From Competibacteraceae bacterium UBA3908 (GTDB taxonomy: Bacteria > Pseudomonadota > Gammaproteobacteria > Competibacterales > Competibacteraceae), in NCBI GenBank assembly GCA_002391525.1, contig DGFE01000014.1:1-15831 (forward strand): 15,831 nucleotides of DNA, read 5' to 3'. Below the pieces are notes generated by a model that was not told where the DNA came from, searched no databases, and saw only the letters and a program-made list of their open reading frames with translations. Positions 14,445-15,831 of this stretch are shown in pieces; within the stretch, counting starts at the first letter, position 1, and every line of letters begins with the position of its first letter. The position numbers were made by a program, and so were the translations under genes.

Positions 14445-14461
14445 ATCAGGGTTTCCCTGAT
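14445..14461. promoter_or_regulatory. Hairpin 3 of the array (TCAGGG-TTT-CCCTGA core)
   Basis: ATCAGGG (14445-14451) pairs perfectly with CCCTGAT (14455-14461) around TTT. The core matches hairpin 1 except for the three central bases. The centres of the two copies (14409 and 14453) are 44 bases apart, close to four helical turns, so proteins bound to both would face the same side of the DNA. Confidence 0.6.
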
Positions 14462-14474
14462 ACGGACGCGCCGC

Positions 14475-14568
14475 GCGCCAGTGCAATCTGTCTTTTATCG
14501 CAATCCGCGCGGAGGCGTTGCCTCGATGGGTAAACCAGCCATCCGTGACGATGGGTTGCGACTGGCGC
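14475..14568 (+). ncRNA. Candidate structured RNA (riboswitch-like) upstream of the chemoreceptor gene
   Basis: GCGCCAGT-GCAATC (14475-14488) pairs with GGTTGC-G-ACTGGCGC (14554-14568), giving 14 base pairs with a single bulged G14560 and one G-U pair. Inside lie GAGGC-GTT-GCCTC (14512-14524) and CCATC (14539-14543). CCATC can pair either with GATGG at 14525-14529 or with GATGG at 14550-14554, two mutually exclusive hairpins; the second choice competes with the end of the long helix. No match to the cyclic-di-GMP riboswitch core or another known class was recognised. If transcription starts only at the FliA-like box downstream, this segment would not be transcribed with the gene. Confidence 0.4.
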
Positions 14569-14574
14569 CAATCG

Positions 14575-14582
14575 GCCGATAA
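14575..14582 (+). promoter_or_regulatory. FliA (sigma-28) type -10 box upstream of the chemoreceptor gene
   Basis: GCCGATAA is an exact match to the sigma-28 -10 consensus, and chemoreceptor genes are typical FliA targets. The expected -35 position (about 14556) reads TTGCGACT, a poor match to TAAAGTTT, so the promoter is incomplete by that model. The same place could be read as a sigma-70 pair, TTGCGA and GATAAC with 16 bases between. A start near 14589 would give a leader of about 50 bases. Confidence 0.45.
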
Positions 14583-14638
14583 CGTTGTGATTCAGTTTGC
14601 TGGCATCTAGTAATAGAAAAGTTTCAGGCGTGGAACCC

Positions 14639-15831
14639 ATGTTCAAAAACATCAAATTACGTACCCAACTCAACTCCGGTTTCGCGGCGGTTATCGTGCT
14701 GCTGATCATCGTGGCAAGTACCGCCTGGTGGGGTTTGCAAGGCTCGTTCGACGGCTTTACCGAGTATCGTCGACTGGCGCGTATGTCCAACGAGATCGCC
14801 GATTTCCAGGACCGGATGCTGAACGCGCGGCTCGCTTTTCGGGGTTTCATGCTCAAACAGGACGATGAACAGGTGCGCGCGTACCGTGAACACTTCAGTC
14901 GGATGACCGATGCGCTCAAGGTTTTGAAGGAAAAAGTGAAAAATCCGGAACGCGTGAAGCTGGTGACTTCCATCGACGAGCAGATCAATAAATACGACGA
15001 GACTTTCACTCAGGTAATAGCCTTCGAGAAACAACGGGTTGAAACGATCAAGGGCTTGGTCGAAGCAGGCACGGCCATTCAGAAAATCATGCTCGATATG
15101 ATGGAGGTCGCAACCAGGGATAATAACGCGAAGGCAGTGGCGCTGGCGGGCAGGCTGCAAACGCAATTCATGGAGGGGCGCTATTTCGGCCTGCGGTACA
15201 TCATGACCCGCCAGCGCGCGGATTTCGATAAATACCAGGAGGAAGTCGTAACCAAAGTCGACGCAGCGTTCAAGGCGCTTGTGGAAGGCGTCAAGGAGAC
15301 CTATGAAACCCTGCTCGAACAGTTCGACGGCCAATACCAGACTTATTACAGGTTGCTGCCCATCCTGCTGGAGACCACGGAAAAAGCCGGCGATTTGAGC
15401 GATGGCATGCTGGACGAAATCGGACCGGCAGTGACCAAGGCTACGGAAGAGATCAAGGCGTCCTATAAAACGGACCAGGACGCTTTGGGACCGCGGGTGC
15501 AGCGCGCCAACGAAATCGCCGTCTCGGTAGTGGAATGGCTGTCGGCGGCGGCGGTGCTGCTCGGGATTCTGCTGGCCTGGCTATTGGTACGAGTGATCCG
15601 CCGTCCGATTGGCGGCGAACCGGCGGAGATAGCCGCGCTGACTCAGAAGATTGCCCACGGCGACCTGACGGTGCGATTCGAGAACACCGGCCAGGAAACC
15701 GGCATCTACGCCGCCCTGCGCGACATGGCCGGCCAATTGAAGGCCATGGTCACGCAGGTCACTCAGGCCACCGGCCAGGTCAACGCCGCCGCCGCCGAGA
15801 TCGCCCAAGGCAGCGCCGACCTCAGTCAGCG
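14639..15831 (+). CDS. Methyl-accepting chemotaxis protein with HBM-type sensor (3' end cut by window edge)
   Basis: The frame is open for 397 codons to the window end. Residues 13-33 form the first membrane helix (FAAVIVLLIIVASTAWWG). A large all-helical periplasmic region (about 38-290) begins ARLAFRGFMLKQDDEQV, like the helical bimodular (HBM) ligand-binding domain of McpS-type receptors. The second membrane helix is 301-320 (LSAAAVLLGILLAWLLVRVI). It is followed by the HAMP segment RRPIGGEPAEIAALTQKIAH, GDLTVRF and the start of the coiled-coil signalling domain (AAAAEIAQGSADLSQR). HBM receptors characterised so far sense small organic acids, so a link to the dicarboxylate transporter in this window is possible but unproven. 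The ATG at 14639 has a weak ribosome-binding site. The sensor half is clearly less GC-rich than the signalling half. Confidence 0.92.
   Translation, partial: MFKNIKLRTQLNSGFAAVIVLLIIVASTAWWGLQGSFDGFTEYRRLARMSNEIADFQDRMLNARLAFRGFMLKQDDEQVRAYREHFSRMTDALKVLKEKVKNPERVKLVTSIDEQINKYDETFTQVIAFEKQRVETIKGLVEAGTAIQKIMLDMMEVATRDNNAKAVALAGRLQTQFMEGRYFGLRYIMTRQRADFDKYQEEVVTKVDAAFKALVEGVKETYETLLEQFDGQYQTYYRLLPILLETTEKAGDLSDGMLDEIGPAVTKATEEIKASYKTDQDALGPRVQRANEIAVSVVEWLSAAAVLLGILLAWLLVRVIRRPIGGEPAEIAALTQKIAHGDLTVRFENTGQETGIYAALRDMAGQLKAMVTQVTQATGQVNAAAAEIAQGSADLSQ

Larger units (their letters stand above)
14309..14638. other. 330-base non-coding region before the chemoreceptor: terminator, hairpin array, structured segment
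   Basis: No coding sequence is supported here. From left to right the region holds about 60 unremarkable bases, the terminator at 14369-14399, three adjacent hairpins between 14396 and 14461, a structured segment closed by a long helix at 14475-14568, a FliA-like -10 box at 14575-14582, and about 55 bases of less GC-rich leader up to the ATG at 14639. The density of symmetrical elements is much greater than in any other gap of the window. Confidence 0.75.

Noticed and set aside
14475..14568. Cyclic-di-GMP (GEMM) riboswitch
   Set aside because: The GGTAAACC-like and GNRA-like bits at 14529-14536 and 14545-14548 recall the class, but the conserved GGGCAAACC and GACGCAAAGCC cores are absent.
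1..15831. CRISPR array, tRNA or rRNA genes, insertion sequence, prophage or toxin-antitoxin pair
   Set aside because: Both strands were read for these. No regularly spaced direct repeats, cloverleaf sequences, transposase or integrase motifs, or small gene pairs were seen.

Overview
The window is about 15.8 kb of GC-rich DNA, densely packed with complete genes and with one gene cut at each end. It looks like the chromosome of a proteobacterium, most likely a gammaproteobacterium. That rests on the gene repertoire (TRAP transporter, DegQ/HtrA with CbpA and Hsp20, PurU, an HBM-type chemoreceptor), on a recognisable heat-shock (sigma-32) promoter and on the REP-like intergenic repeats. A Competibacteraceae-like affiliation is only a guess. 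No tRNA, rRNA, CRISPR array, integrase or insertion sequence was found.

Left part (1-4563, minus strand): a five-PAS, apparently cytoplasmic hybrid histidine kinase is followed downstream by dctP (periplasmic dicarboxylate-binding protein) and the start of dctQ (small permease) of a TRAP transporter. The kinase-dctP gap holds a weak terminator-like hairpin and a possible sigma-54 promoter. A perfect 26-bp inverted repeat lies between dctP and dctQ.

Middle (4749-7378, plus strand): two tandem secreted paralogues of the DUF4139-like type, of unknown function, are probably translationally coupled. Their 3' end faces the end of htrA across a nested inverted-repeat element.

Proteostasis block (7496-10409, minus strand): hsp20, cbpA and htrA/degQ run head to tail. 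A good sigma-32 promoter precedes hsp20 and a REP-like repeat sits between hsp20 and cbpA. This is probably a heat-shock unit covering cytoplasmic holding (Hsp20), Hsp70 delivery (CbpA) and periplasmic proteolysis (DegQ).

Right part (10532-15831, plus strand): moaB, an RssA-like patatin, purU and a TauE/SafE-like (DsbD_2) membrane protein are tightly spaced and probably co-transcribed, though their functions are unrelated. Next come an orphan NarL/LuxR-type response regulator with its own terminator, a 330-bp structured intergenic region, and an HBM-type methyl-accepting chemotaxis protein running off the window end.

The most unusual stretch is 14369-14582. It contains the terminator, three consecutive hairpins (two sharing TCAGGG-N3-CCCTGA), a 14-bp long-range helix enclosing two mutually exclusive hairpins, and a perfect FliA-type -10 box. 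Either the upstream regulator uses the palindromes as operators, or the chemoreceptor has a riboswitch-like leader, or both.
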